Origin: CAYSRJ01 sp964525675
GTDB taxonomy: Bacteria; Spirochaetota; B62-G9; DRHN01
NCBI GenBank assembly: GCA_964525675.1
Contig: CAZGJW010000040.1
Span: 1 to 22,192, forward strand
DNA length: 22,192 nucleotides
Reading direction: 5' to 3'
Shown: positions 22,075-22,192 of the stretch, in pieces
Numbering within the stretch: the first letter of the stretch is position 1
How the letters are laid out: every line of letters starts with the position of its first letter
Translations under genes and position numbers: made by a program
Notes under the pieces: generated by a model
The model's input: only the letters and a program-made list of their open reading frames with translations
What the model was told of the DNA's origin: nothing
Database searches by the model: none

Positions 22075-22192
22075 ATGGACTCTAATGAGGAACTTTTGGC
22101 CCGAGCTGAGGCGCATATATTCTCTACAGGCCTGCTGGATGGAGCTACTTACCTCTGTAAGGCCAACATGAAGTATGGTTTGGCCAAAATCC
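22075..22192 (+). CDS. Unknown protein, N-terminal part (runs off the right edge)
   Basis: ATG at 22075 opens a frame of 39 codons that is still open at the window end. GGAGGG at 22064-22070 gives it a strong ribosome site, the best support that it is a real gene. The visible N-terminus (MDSNEELLARAEAHIFSTG, then a Gly/Ala/Leu-containing segment with Lys residues) matches no family I recognise. It follows the IS110 remnant and is on the same strand as the signalling genes. Confidence 0.5.
   Translation, partial: MDSNEELLARAEAHIFSTGLLDGATYLCKANMKYGLAKI

Noticed and set aside
1..22192. tRNA, rRNA or CRISPR features.
   Set aside because: No cloverleaf-like tRNA, no rRNA sequence and no regularly spaced direct repeats were found on either strand by eye.

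Overview
This window is bacterial and almost entirely devoted to signal transduction. Most genes have AAGGAG-type ribosome sites, and the gene set is bacterial: an HD-GYP protein, DUF342/FapA remnants, DUF58, and a CheA/CheB/CheR/CheC/CheD chemosensory set. Base composition looks moderate to AT-rich, with a few GC-richer blocks. The multi-PAS kinases and the cheC/cheD complement resemble Nitrospirota, Desulfobacterota or Chloroflexota, but no gene here fixes the phylum.

Layout. (1) 1-248, minus strand: start of a DUF58 membrane protein that runs off the left edge. (2) 249-1032: an AT-rich gap holding a probable non-autonomous transposable element (718-993). (3) 1033-4422: a five-PAS NarX/DegS-type kinase and its NarL-type regulator. 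(4) 4604-5162: an AbrB-like antitoxin/PemK-MazF-like toxin pair. (5) 5163-5421: a gene-free stretch with several inverted repeats and a possible pseudoknotted RNA. (6) 5422-15984: one long same-strand run: response regulator, cheR, mcp, cheW, cheY, cheD, cheB, cheA, cheC, stand-alone HPt protein, REC-kinase, Rcp1-like regulator. (7) 16086-19148: a 1020-residue REC-PASx4-kinase-REC hybrid. (8) 19149-20573: a gene graveyard with two oppositely oriented pieces of a fapA-like gene, an IS66-like transposase tail and an unknown remnant. (9) 20574-21671: a REC-HD-GYP regulator. (10) 21672-22192: an IS110-type transposase fragment and the start of an unknown gene leaving the right edge.

How it may work. 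The core is a complete chemosensory pathway: a receptor with two CHASE3-like repeats in its sensor region, CheW, CheA, CheY, CheR/CheB/CheD adaptation and a CheC phosphatase. CheA lacks the P2 domain, and the first of CheC's two active sites has lost its Asn. The same gene run continues into an extra HPt protein, a receiver-kinase and two further receivers, which suggests a chemosensory array coupled to a branched phosphorelay. No flagellar or pilus structural gene is intact here, so the output (motility, c-di-GMP through HD-GYP, or transcription) is open. The best candidates for something undescribed are this coupled chemosensory/phosphorelay locus, the structured leader near 5279-5334, and the dismantled fapA locus beside the HD-GYP gene.
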